DNA from: Amaricoccus macauensis
Lineage (GTDB): Bacteria > Pseudomonadota > Alphaproteobacteria > Rhodobacterales > Rhodobacteraceae
Length of the DNA: 64,000 nucleotides
Reading direction: 5' to 3'
Assembly: GCF_014201905.1 (NCBI RefSeq)
Contig: NZ_JACHFM010000003.1
Coordinates: 558,001 to 622,000 of the forward strand
In this document: positions 30,043 through 37,526 of the stretch, piece by piece
Numbering within the stretch: position 1 is the first letter of the stretch
Layout of the letters: every line of letters starts with the position of its first letter
Notes under the pieces: model-generated
The model's input: only the letters and a program-made list of their open reading frames with translations
Database searches by the model: none
Told to the model about the DNA's origin: nothing
Translations under genes and position numbers: made by a program

Positions 30043-30371
30043 GGGGTTTTCTCCATGGACTCGAGCCGCTCAGCCTGCCGACCGGCGCGCTCGCCGGAGC
30101 GGTGCAGGGCCAGCAGGAAAAGCAGGATCGCCAGTGCGATGACGCCGTAGCAGAGCGCCGTGCGTGCCCATGCCGATCCGGCGAGCTTGGCGAGGAGCCC
30201 GCCGATCATCGCCGCCCCCTTCCAGTCGTCGAGCCGAGCGTAGATCGTGACCGCGATCCCCCCGAGCGCGACGGCGATGAATACCCATCGTAGCGTGTCG
30301 AGATACGCGGTCTGGGTCTCCGCCAGCACCTGCTGGGCCACCTCGACACCGGCTGCGCCCAGCGTCACCAC
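30039..30371 (-). CDS. Holin-like / inner spanin (Rz-like) phage lysis protein, truncated
   Basis: This 110-residue frame has three hydrophobic segments. LRWVFIAVALGGIAVTIYA sits in the first half, as in the membrane tail of phage endolysin/holin proteins. Near residue 75 begins CYGVIALAILLFLLALHRSGERAGRQ, like an Rz-type inner spanin. A GTG start at 30371 overlaps the endolysin stop. At 30042-30045 one extra G in GGGG (plus strand) ends the frame early. Without it the frame would continue as DVQRRMLEAAARRPRS... to a stop at 29951, the usual Rz-like C-terminus. So the inner spanin is probably broken. Confidence 0.65.
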   Translation of the reverse strand: MVTLGAAGVEVAQQVLAETQTAYLDTLRWVFIAVALGGIAVTIYARLDDWKGAAMIGGLLAKLAGSAWARTALCYGVIALAILLFLLALHRSGERAGRQAERLESMEKTP

Positions 30372-30859
30372 TCCTGCTGCGCCACCCCCTTCATGGTGCG
30401 GCTGTCAGCCAGAACCTCGCGCGCTGGGGGCGTTTCCGCCGCGAAGGCCATCTCCCGGACTGGGAAGCGCTCACCCCACTGACGCGCGGGGCCGATGTCG
30501 ACGTGGATGAAGCCCGAGCCCGGATAGAAGCCGAAGCCGAGGAACCCGACCTCCCGCGCTGCGGCCTCGAAGGCCAACGGGTCGTGGTTCGCCATGGCGA
30601 TGTCGAACGCGGCGCCGTCGAGGTGTTTCGACCGGGTCGCGCCGCCGCCGGCGCGGTTGTGTTCGGGGCTGCGATAGGCGGAACGCACGATCAGCGGCTT
30701 TTCGAGCCAGTCACGAAGCGCCTGCTTCCTGTCGAGCGCGGTTTCGTTGACCAGCAACTTGCCGGTGCCCCGGCAGGCGATCTCGGCCGGGCTGAAATTC
30801 GGCCAGCGCCAGGTGCCCTCGAGCACGTCGCTCCAGTGGCTGTGGAAGGTCTTCGTCAT
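30365..30859 (-). CDS. Phage endolysin, M15-type peptidase
   Basis: This 164-residue protein belongs to the M15A/VanY-like D-Ala-D-Ala peptidase group, which cuts cross-bridges in peptidoglycan. The zinc-site pattern is visible in SKHLDGAAFDIAM (His and Asp) and in GFIHVDIGP (His). The ATG at 30859 with GGAGGCCCCC before it is better than a TTG at 30880. It is part of a lysis cassette with the two spanin/holin-like genes that follow. Confidence 0.82.
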   Translation of the reverse strand: MTKTFHSHWSDVLEGTWRWPNFSPAEIACRGTGKLLVNETALDRKQALRDWLEKPLIVRSAYRSPEHNRAGGGATRSKHLDGAAFDIAMANHDPLAFEAAAREVGFLGFGFYPGSGFIHVDIGPARQWGERFPVREMAFAAETPPAREVLADSRTMKGVAQQEW

Positions 30860-30880
30860 GGGGGCCTCCGAAAACGACAA

Positions 30881-30899
30881 ACCCGCCTCGAGGGCGGGT
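30881..30899 (-). terminator. Phage-type terminator upstream of the endolysin gene
   Basis: ACCCGCC and GGCGGGT form a perfect 7-bp stem around a 5-base loop (TCGAG). On the minus strand the T-rich TTGTCGTTTTC follows, so it would end or reduce transcription coming from the DUF6127 gene before the lysis cassette. Confidence 0.65.
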
Positions 30900-30932
30900 C
30901 ATTGCAGGCTGATGTATGGGGATGCGGCGCGG

Positions 30933-31214
30933 CTAAGGACTGCCGCCGAAGATCTTCAGCTTGATGGCGATGCCCAGCGCCAGCATTGCGCCGGTTGTGA
31001 TCATGCGGACGGCTGTCTGCATGGCGGTGCGGCGCACGAGCCGGATGCAGTCGACCAGCGAGCGGAGATCACGGATGTCGAGCGCGGCCTCGTCGCCGTC
31101 GAGGCCGACATCAGCGAGCGAGCGCTTCGCGCCTTCCTCGGCCGCGCGCGTCAAGATCGCCTCGAACTCGGCGTCGGGGATGCGCACGAAGCCCTCGGAT
31201 CGGGGTGGTGTCAT
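30933..31214 (-). CDS. DUF6127-family phage protein
   Basis: This 93-residue protein (MTPPRSEGFVRIPDAEFEAIL...) has the polar DIRDLRSLVDCIRLVRR stretch and a single C-terminal hydrophobic segment (ITTGAMLALGIAIKLKIF). This pattern is found in short proteins near lysis genes of alphaproteobacterial prophages. A GGAGGATCGC ribosome site precedes the ATG at 31214. Its function is unknown. Confidence 0.65.
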   Translation of the reverse strand: MTPPRSEGFVRIPDAEFEAILTRAAEEGAKRSLADVGLDGDEAALDIRDLRSLVDCIRLVRRTAMQTAVRMITTGAMLALGIAIKLKIFGGSP

Positions 31215-31234
31215 TGCGATCCTCCTTCCGCCGC

Positions 31235-31741
31235 TCAGCCGATCTTGCAGCCCCAGAAGGACGTGTGATCGGCGGCGAAGTATCCGTCCGCGACCCGGAA
31301 ACACCCCTGGAGCTCGACGGTATCGCCGGCCGTCAGCGGCACCATAGTCTGCAACCAGATCGCGGTGGCGAGCGAGAGATGGGTGGCGGAGATCTCTCCG
31401 AAGGAGCCGCGGATCTCCGTCGTGCAGTTCAGCACCAGCCGCCCGCGCATACGGGCCCTGGCGTTGACTTCGTAGAGCAGCGTCGCTCCGAAGAGGTAGG
31501 TGCCGTCCACCGGGGCCACGAAGTGGTTGTTCACGGCGTCGAACGCCCCCTGATCGTTATAGTCGGTGTTGTTGAGGCCGATCTTCGTCCAGGTCCCGAC
31601 ACCGACGTAGTTGTCGTAGTTGGTGTAAGCCTTGAACCCCGGCAGCCGGGGCTGGTCGACGATGCCGTTGTGCCAGCCGGAGCCGGTCGGAGCCGAAGAG
31701 GCCCACCAGCACCTTGGTCACGAAGCCGGTCTGGAGCGTCA
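31235..31741 (-). pseudogene. C1q-like phage tail-fibre domain, 5'-truncated
   Basis: The frame 31235-31717 reads ...DQPRLPGFKAYTNYDNYV... and VNNHFVAPVDGTYLFGATLL..., ending TSFWGCKIG: a C1q/TNF-like beta-sandwich head typical of tail or spike proteins. Upstream, another frame (LTLQTGFVTKVLVGLFG) appears to be the start of the same domain after a frameshift near 31690. The gene is cut off at about 31741, where unrelated plus-strand sequence begins. Confidence 0.6.
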
Positions 31742-31941
31742 GTCCGAGATCGTCCCTTCATCCGCCCCGGCGGCGAAATCCGGCTGCGCCTCGATAGCTG
31801 GGCAAAGGTGCAGCGCGGGCTTGCGACCATCGACGCCGTGGAATCGCTCGGCCTCGATCTGGCGGACGTGTCGCCGGACTACTGGCGTCACGCGTACAAC
31901 CGCCTGACCGCCAATCTGGACCCGCACGCCTACACGCACGA

Positions 31942-32350
31942 GCGAACATCCTCGCAGGCACGGCCTACCTGCGCGAAACGTATCGACCGATACGGCAATG
32001 TCGCGGCGATGCTGGCGGCCTACAATGCCGGTCCCGATCACTATGATGAATACCTTGCGACTGGCCGCACGCTGCCGGCCGAAACGCGGGCCTACGTCGC
32101 CGCGCTCGCGCCGATCCTCGGCGGCGCAGCTGCAACCGAACCGCCGTCATCAGCACCGCGACCGCCGCCAGATTGGCGCGAGGCACCGCCGTTCGTCATG
32201 CGTCCAGGCGACGCGCGGGCTGTCGCCGCGCCGCTGTCCGACGCACGATCCGGCGACGGCCGCGCGATCGTTCCGGCGCGCGATCCCGGGGTCGCAGAGT
32301 CGCAGGGCAACAGCATTTTCGTCGCCGACGCGAGCGCGGGAAAGCCATGA
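31942..32350 (+). pseudogene. VirB1-type lytic transglycosylase remnant
   Basis: The segment reads ANILAGTAYLRETY and, after a one-base frame change near 31968, DRYGNVAAMLAAYNAGPDHYDEYL...: the second half of an SLT domain, without the catalytic glutamate part. A long proline/alanine-rich tail follows. VirB1-like enzymes open the cell wall for type IV secretion or conjugation. A 40-residue frame begins in the overlap at 32347 and is broken off, perhaps the next virB gene. The preceding bases, 31742-31941, encode no family I recognise. Confidence 0.6.
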
Positions 32351-32482
32351 GAGCGGCGTTCCCGCGCTCGGTGGCGCTCATTTCCGGTGTCCAGTCAGGC
32401 AGGTTGTTGCCCGGCTGGTTTCGCGGCGGGAGGGGCAGGAAAGGCAGAAAGGGCGGAGGGCAAGATTAAAGAAGACGGCATC

Positions 32483-32857
32483 ATGTTGGGCCGTTTCTGG
32501 AAATTATTGTTAGACGAAGAGCTGGCTGCCGCACTCCAGGAGCACGTTGCCACGGCCGTGGTCTATGCCTTCACAGCGGGTCGGCACTTTCAGTTGGCAC
32601 TCGGTAAAGAAACGGAACCAGACGCGCTGCGAGGGATGAGGGTCCGTATCGGCGGAAGGAACAGCGGTCTCTTGGGTGGCCGCAAGGCCGAAGCCAGGAG
32701 TGCAGTCATTCTTGCCGAGATGGACCGCATGATTGAGGAGAACCCGCACCTCAAGCCGACCCGGGCCGCCGCGTTGGCCCACAGAAAGGGATACGGCACC
32801 TCTGCGGAAGCGAACCGCAAGCTTTGGAATCGCCGCAAAGAGAAATCCGGGACATAA
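32483..32857 (+). CDS. Unknown protein of the mobile region
   Basis: This 124-residue frame starts MLGRFWKLLLDEELAAALQEH and is basic towards the C-terminus (KPTRAAALAHRKGYGTSAEANRKLWNRRKEK). I do not recognise it. Its composition is like that of the neighbouring mobile genes, and it lies directly before the AlpA-like gene in the same direction. It may be a phage or plasmid protein. Confidence 0.4.
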   Translation: MLGRFWKLLLDEELAAALQEHVATAVVYAFTAGRHFQLALGKETEPDALRGMRVRIGGRNSGLLGGRKAEARSAVILAEMDRMIEENPHLKPTRAAALAHRKGYGTSAEANRKLWNRRKEKSGT

Positions 32858-32919
32858 CCCCGCCACTGTCCGGACAAGGGGTCAGACTGCACCCACCGCA
32901 AACCGTTGGAGTGCATTGC

Positions 32920-33114
32920 ATGGCAGAAACCTACCTTTCCGACAGCCAGATCGCTGCGCGCTACGGCGTGCATCGTTCGACGCCTTGGCGCTGGGCCAAG
33001 ACCGATCCGGACTTCCCGCAGCCCGTCACGCTGACGCCCGGCTGCACGCGCTGGAAGCTCTCGGAGCTGGAGGCCTGGGAGGCCGCGAAGGCTGCGAAGG
33101 CCAACAACGCGTGA
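32920..33114 (+). CDS. AlpA-like helix-turn-helix regulator / excisionase
   Basis: This 64-residue protein has the short helix-turn-helix pattern LSDSQIAARYGVHRSTPWRWAK, then FPQPVTLTPGCTRWKLSELEAWEA, as in AlpA and MerR-like excisionases of prophages and islands. It would bind DNA to control excision or the replication genes that follow. A GTG directly after it begins a short frame that the IS element interrupts at about 33181. Confidence 0.75.
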   Translation: MAETYLSDSQIAARYGVHRSTPWRWAKTDPDFPQPVTLTPGCTRWKLSELEAWEAAKAAKANNA

Positions 33115-33181
33115 CACGCAACCGCCGCCCGGTGGAGGGGCAGCGGCGCTGGTCGTCCCGGTTGTGTGGATACACCGGAGC

Positions 33182-33945
33182 CTAGGATGCGGACTCATAG
33201 TGGCGCAACCACAGGCGTGACGAGGTGATGAGGATAGCGGCGAGGTAGTTTCTCGCCGTCTTCTCGTAGCGGGTTGCGACCTTGCGGAAGTGCTTCAGCT
33301 TGTTGAAAAAGCGCTCGACGAGATTTCGCCTGCGATAGAGGGCCGGGTCGACGGAGCGCTGGACCTTTCGGTCGCGCTGGGTGGGGATATGGCCGCGCCC
33401 GCCGCGCGCCGCGATGAGATCGAGGACGGCGCGGGCGTCGTAGCCGCGATCCGCGACGACGTCTCCCGGGGCGCCATGAGCGGCGAGAAGGTCCTCCACC
33501 GCCGCCTTGTCGGAGGCCTGGCCCGGGAGCAGCGTGATCGCGACCGGCAGGCCGCGATGGTCAACCATGGCATTGATCTTGGTGCTCAATCCCCCACGAG
33601 AGCGACCGAGGGTGTTATCCTTCCCCCTTTTTTAGCCGCGGCCTGCTGGTGGGCGCGGATGATCGAGCTGTCGATGAACTGCATGCTGTCGGGTGATCGC
33701 TCGATCAGCGTCTCGAAGACGCGGACCCAGACCCCGGCCTTGGCCCAGCGGTTGAAACGGTTGTAGATCGTCGTCGGCGGTCCGTAGCGCTCGGGCAGGT
33801 CGCGCCACGGCGAGCCCGTCCTCAGCACCCAGAAGATCCCGTTCAGCACCCGCCGGTCGTCCACCCGCGCCACGCCGCGCGGCTTATTCGGCAAGAGGGG
33901 CTGGATCAGCCCCCACTCGAAGTCCGTCAGATCGAAACGCGCCAT
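33182..33945 (-). CDS. IS5-family transposase, two overlapping frames
   Basis: The first frame (33945-33586, MARFDLTDFEWGLIQPLLPN) holds the N-terminal domain and the first DDE aspartate (FIDSSIIRAHQQA). The second (33589-33182, STKINAMVDHRG) holds the remainder of the DDE domain with DVVADRGYDA and LVERFFNKLKHFRKVATRY. The frames overlap near an A-run (AAAAAAG on the minus strand), where IS427 elements use programmed frameshifting, so this may be a functional transposase. The stop codon lies inside the left terminal repeat. Confidence 0.85.
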
Positions 33946-34019
33946 CACCTGCCCCCGTTTGCGGCAGTGAATCACGCATCAAGCCAAACCGGAATCCTGT
34001 TTATGGGTTCGCATCCTAG
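33182..34019. mobile_element. IS5-family (IS427-type) insertion sequence
   Basis: The element is about 838 bp. Its ends are inverted repeats, CTAGGATGCGGACTCATA on the left and, read inward, CTAGGATGCGAACCCATA on the right, with two mismatches. CTAG marks both ends, as in the TNA-target IS427 group. It lies between the AlpA-like gene and the primase module, in a short frame that follows AlpA. Confidence 0.85.
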
Positions 34020-34146
34020 AGCGAGCGCCCCTTGCCGGCAAGGCAAGAGGATAACCGGAAATGAAGACCTTGAAGGCCCGGGCGGGAGTCACTCCGCCCG
34101 GATCACCCGTCCCTTCCCGCAGCGGAGCACCAGTTGGGCTACACCC

Positions 34147-35012
34147 ATGACTGACGCCCGTTCCCTCACGCTGGCCCTCGGCGGCCGCCGGAATGGCCGC
34201 TCCGGTCAGGCCTGCTGCCCGGCGCATCCCGACAGCAGGCCGAGCCTGACCCTGGCTGATGGCGGCAATGGCAAGCTGCTCCTGTCCTGCAAGGCCGGGT
34301 GCGCCTTCCAGCAGGTGATCGATGCGCTGCGCCAGCGGGGGCTCGTGGACGGCTGACCTGGCCGCGGCCCCTCAGTGACGCCGAGATCGCGCGACGGCGG
34401 GCCAGGCGCGACGCGCACGCCGCGAAGACGGAACGGCAGGCGCTCACGTGCTGGAACGAAGCGAAGCCGGTGGAGGGCACCATCGCGGAGGCCTACCTGC
34501 GCCAGCGCCGCATCGACTGCGCGTTGTCCGAGACCCTCCGATTCCACCCCGAGTGCTGGCACCCGTCCGGCCGACGCCTGCCGGCCCTTGTGGCGCGGGT
34601 GGATGGGCTGCCGCGCGTGGCCGTGCATCGCACCTACCTCCGACCGGATGGCTGCGGCAAGGCGGCCGTCGATCCCGCGCGGGCGATGCTGGGCACGACC
34701 ATCGGTGGCGCCGTGCGGCTTACCGACGCGCCCGGGGGACGGCTCGTCGTCGCCGAGGGCATCGAGACGGCGCTGAGCCTCGCCTGCGGCCTCCTTGCGG
34801 ACCATGCCACGATCTGCGTCGCCAAGCTGTGGCTGCCGGAGGGCGTCCCGCGTCGCCTCACCATTGCCGCTGACGGCGACGATGCTGGCCGGGCAGCCGC
34901 GCGCCGGTTGGCCGAGCGCGCATCCGCCCTGGGTTGGAGCGTGGACATCCTGCCCGCCCCGATCGGTCGGGACTGGAATGACATCATCATGCTGAGGAGG
35001 CCCGCGGGATGA
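34147..35012 (+). pseudogene. Phage/plasmid primase (CHC2 zinc finger plus Toprim), frameshifted
   Basis: The first frame (34147-34356) has the zinc-finger pattern CCPAHPDSRPSLTL...LLLSCKAGCAF. The second, which starts by about 34350 and ends at 35012, continues PRPLSDAEIARRR. It then has a Toprim-like part with LRFHPECWHPSGRRLPALVARV, VVAEGIETALSL and TIAADGDDAGR. In relatives these are one protein of about 290 residues. A single-base change near 34350 separates them. If both frames were translated separately, the zinc finger and Toprim parts might still act together, but this is unproven. Confidence 0.7.
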
Positions 35013-35046
35013 ACGCGCCGATCAATCTCGCCGAGCCAAGAACCCC

Positions 35047-36501
35047 ATGCCGCTGCCGCAGGAACCGCAGCCTGGGCTCCCGTACCCCGTCGCCGCGCTC
35101 GGACCGTTGCAGGCGGTGGTGAATGCGGTGCAGGGCATGACCCAGGCTCCCGTCGCGCTGCCGGCGCAGAGTGCGCTTGCGGTGGCGTCGCTCGCGGTGC
35201 AGGGCTTTGCCAACGTCGAGACGCTGGGCGGGGATCGGCCGCTCGCAATCTACGCCCTGACTGTCGCCGGCAGCGGCGAGCGCAAGAGCACCTGCGATAA
35301 GCTTCTGATGCGGGGACTTCGCGACTTTGAACGTGAGCAGGCCGCGGTCTATCGGCAGGCGTTGAAGTCGTGGAAGGCGGCGTGCCACGCGCTCTGGAAG
35401 GCCTTGCACGACGCGATCGTGGCATCCGTCAGGGGGAATGCCGGCAAGGCCAGCCAGCTGGAGGCGGAAGCCGATCTGGCGGCGCTCGGCGACGAGCCTG
35501 TCGCGCCACCACAGCCCGACCGCACGGTCACCGAGCCGACCTACGAGGGGCTGACCCGCAAGTTCGCCGAGGGCATGCCGAGCCTCGGCATCTTCTCCGA
35601 CGAGGGCGGGCAGTTCCTTGGCGGCTTCGCAATGTCGCGCGACCACCGGCAGAAGACGCTGGCGGCCCTGAACGACCTCTGGCAGGGGAACCCCATTCGC
35701 CGGACCCGGCAGGGCGACGGCAGCCTCACGCTCCACGACCGCAGGCTCGCCATCCACCTGATGGTACAGCCCGGGGTGGCGCGCGACTTCATGGCGGACC
35801 CGAGAGTCAGCGACACCGGCTTCCTGCCGCGCTTCCTGGTCTGCGAGCCGCCGAGCACGATCGGCACCCGCCTGCACGCCCTGGCCCGCGACGGCACCGA
35901 AGCGCTCGCGGCCTTCAACGTGCGTCTCGGGGTCATCCTGCGGACGCCGCTGCCGATGGAGGCGGAGTCGCGCGCCTTGCAGCCCCGACGCCTGGCGCTC
36001 TCCCCGGAGGCGCGGGCGGATCTGATCCGCTTCGCCGATGAGTGCGAGTTGCGGCAGGCTCCGGGGGGCGAGCTCTCCAGTGTGACGGGGCACGCCTCCA
36101 AGGCCGCCGAGCACGCCTGCCGGATCGCCGGCGTCCTGACGCTCTGGCGTGACCTGGACGCCGCGTCGGTCGCGCTCGAGGACATGGCCTGCGGGATCGA
36201 GCTTGCGCGTTACTACCTGTCCGAGGCGGTGCGTCTCGCCAGTGCCGAGACGATCCGCGAGGAGACCGAGCGGGCGGAATGTCTGCGGCACCGGCTCGTC
36301 GATGTCTGGCGGCACGACCAGATCATGACGCGCGAGGTCGCGCAGCAGGCTCCCACGCGGCCCCTGCGCGAAAACGCCGTGGCGGCGCTGCGCTTGCTCG
36401 AACGGCATGGCTGGGTCGTGGCGCTGCCGGAGGGGACAGTGGTCCGCGGTTCGCCCCGCTCGACCGCCTGGCAGATCGTGAAGGTCAGGGAGGAAGCCTG
36501 A
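35047..36501 (+). CDS. DUF3987/YfjI-like ATPase of a mobile replication module
   Basis: This 484-residue frame carries AGSGERKSTCDKLL, the modified P-loop of DUF3987 proteins, near 72-85. FSDEGGQFLGGF follows, and a helical C-terminal region ends in a winged-helix-like stretch (ALRLLERHGWVVALPEG). Such proteins sit next to primases in phage-like elements and satellites. A start at 35009 (ATG overlapping the primase stop) would give the normal N-terminus, MNAPINLAEP, but is in another frame. A one-base change near 35035 separates the two, so the real gene may be 5'-damaged. Confidence 0.75.
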   Translation: MPLPQEPQPGLPYPVAALGPLQAVVNAVQGMTQAPVALPAQSALAVASLAVQGFANVETLGGDRPLAIYALTVAGSGERKSTCDKLLMRGLRDFEREQAAVYRQALKSWKAACHALWKALHDAIVASVRGNAGKASQLEAEADLAALGDEPVAPPQPDRTVTEPTYEGLTRKFAEGMPSLGIFSDEGGQFLGGFAMSRDHRQKTLAALNDLWQGNPIRRTRQGDGSLTLHDRRLAIHLMVQPGVARDFMADPRVSDTGFLPRFLVCEPPSTIGTRLHALARDGTEALAAFNVRLGVILRTPLPMEAESRALQPRRLALSPEARADLIRFADECELRQAPGGELSSVTGHASKAAEHACRIAGVLTLWRDLDAASVALEDMACGIELARYYLSEAVRLASAETIREETERAECLRHRLVDVWRHDQIMTREVAQQAPTRPLRENAVAALRLLERHGWVVALPEGTVVRGSPRSTAWQIVKVREEA

Positions 36502-36547
36502 ACGCGATCGTCAGGCAAGACCAGATGGAGAAGCGGGAGGCCGAGTG

Positions 36548-36616
36548 CGTGCTACACGTGCTACATGTGCGACACGGCGAGAGCCGGATCAACCGCCATG
36601 TAGCACGTGTAGCACG
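36548..36616. repeat. Perfect 20-bp inverted repeat
   Basis: CGTGCTACACGTGCTACATG (36548-36567) and its exact reverse complement (36597-36616) flank 29 bases. Each arm contains two copies of GTGCTACA and the palindrome CACGTG. It lies 46 bases after the DUF3987 gene. Candidate roles are a binding site for the element's own protein, a replication or attachment site, or an RNA hairpin. Confidence 0.8.
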
Positions 36617-36740
36617 GATCCAGGGCTCTCGATCCGGCCCGCCTCGCTTGCTCACTCTCGGGACCGCCCGCGCAATCGCAGTCAGGAGGCCCGCCGAAAC
36701 GAGCACCCACATCGGCTAATGAGTTAGGAGAAAACCTGTC

Positions 36741-37256
36741 ATGGGCGGATATGGCTCAGGATGGAACCGGCCGAAGAAAGCTACGGTGGAGGACGCCCTG
36801 ACACTGTCGATCACGCGCCTCATGAGAGACGGCGTGATCGTTCCGGGCGAGGCACGCACCCGGGCTCGCGGATGGTGCATCAACGGTCGGCTTGCCGCGC
36901 TCTTCCTCTGTGATTCAGACGCCGTCGACCCGCAGAACGCATTGCTCCGACTCACGTCATTCGGTCCGGGACCGTCCGAGACCCAGTGCATCAGGCTCAC
37001 AACCACGCGGCCGCACTGGGGTGGACTTCGCTGGTGGTTCATCTGTCCCCTGACCGGCCGGCGCGCCACGAAGCTGCATCTGCCGTTAGGTAGCCGGCTC
37101 TTCGCTCACCGGGATGCGCATGACCTGACCTACCGATCGTGCCAGGAAAGCGGCCGGTTCCGCAGCATTCTGTATCGAGGCATTGCAGACAAGCTTCGCC
37201 TGTCAGAGCCGGAGTTGCGGGCCGCCCTGCGCCCCGGCCGCTTGCGCCGGAGCTGA
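36741..37256 (+). CDS. Conserved hypothetical protein (GGYGSG-type)
   Basis: This 171-residue protein starts MGGYGSGWNRPKKATVEDAL and contains a segment WFICPLTGRRATKLHLP and a histidine/arginine-rich C-terminal part (RDAHDLTYRSCQESGRF). Similar proteins beginning GGYGSG are found near phage and plasmid genes in alphaproteobacteria. The function is unknown. A zinc-ribbon-like fold is possible but only one suitable cysteine pair is visible. Confidence 0.6.
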   Translation: MGGYGSGWNRPKKATVEDALTLSITRLMRDGVIVPGEARTRARGWCINGRLAALFLCDSDAVDPQNALLRLTSFGPGPSETQCIRLTTTRPHWGGLRWWFICPLTGRRATKLHLPLGSRLFAHRDAHDLTYRSCQESGRFRSILYRGIADKLRLSEPELRAALRPGRLRRS

Positions 37257-37526
37257 GGCTTTGGTCGCGGGCGGCCGGATCATCCCCTGCGCACCCGTGC
37301 CGCCGTGCCTGAGCAGACAGGAACCTTAGCATCCACCAGCACTGGAGTCCTCAATGGATCGGCGACGACGATCCTGTCCGGCACCGACCACAATGCTGAA
37401 AGCGATCAGCGCCTGACGTTCTTTCACCGTTCGAAGATTTCAGAATGACAATGCGCTCGGCCGGGGGTTGATCGGCGCCACACTTGCTGCTCCTGTCTGA
37501 CATCCTCGGGAGGAAATGCCAAAACA

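Noticed and set aside
32347-32469. A 40-residue frame after the VirB1 remnant
   Set aside because: It might be the beginning of the next virB gene, but it is short, arginine-rich at its end and has no motif, so it is mentioned only under the VirB1 remnant.
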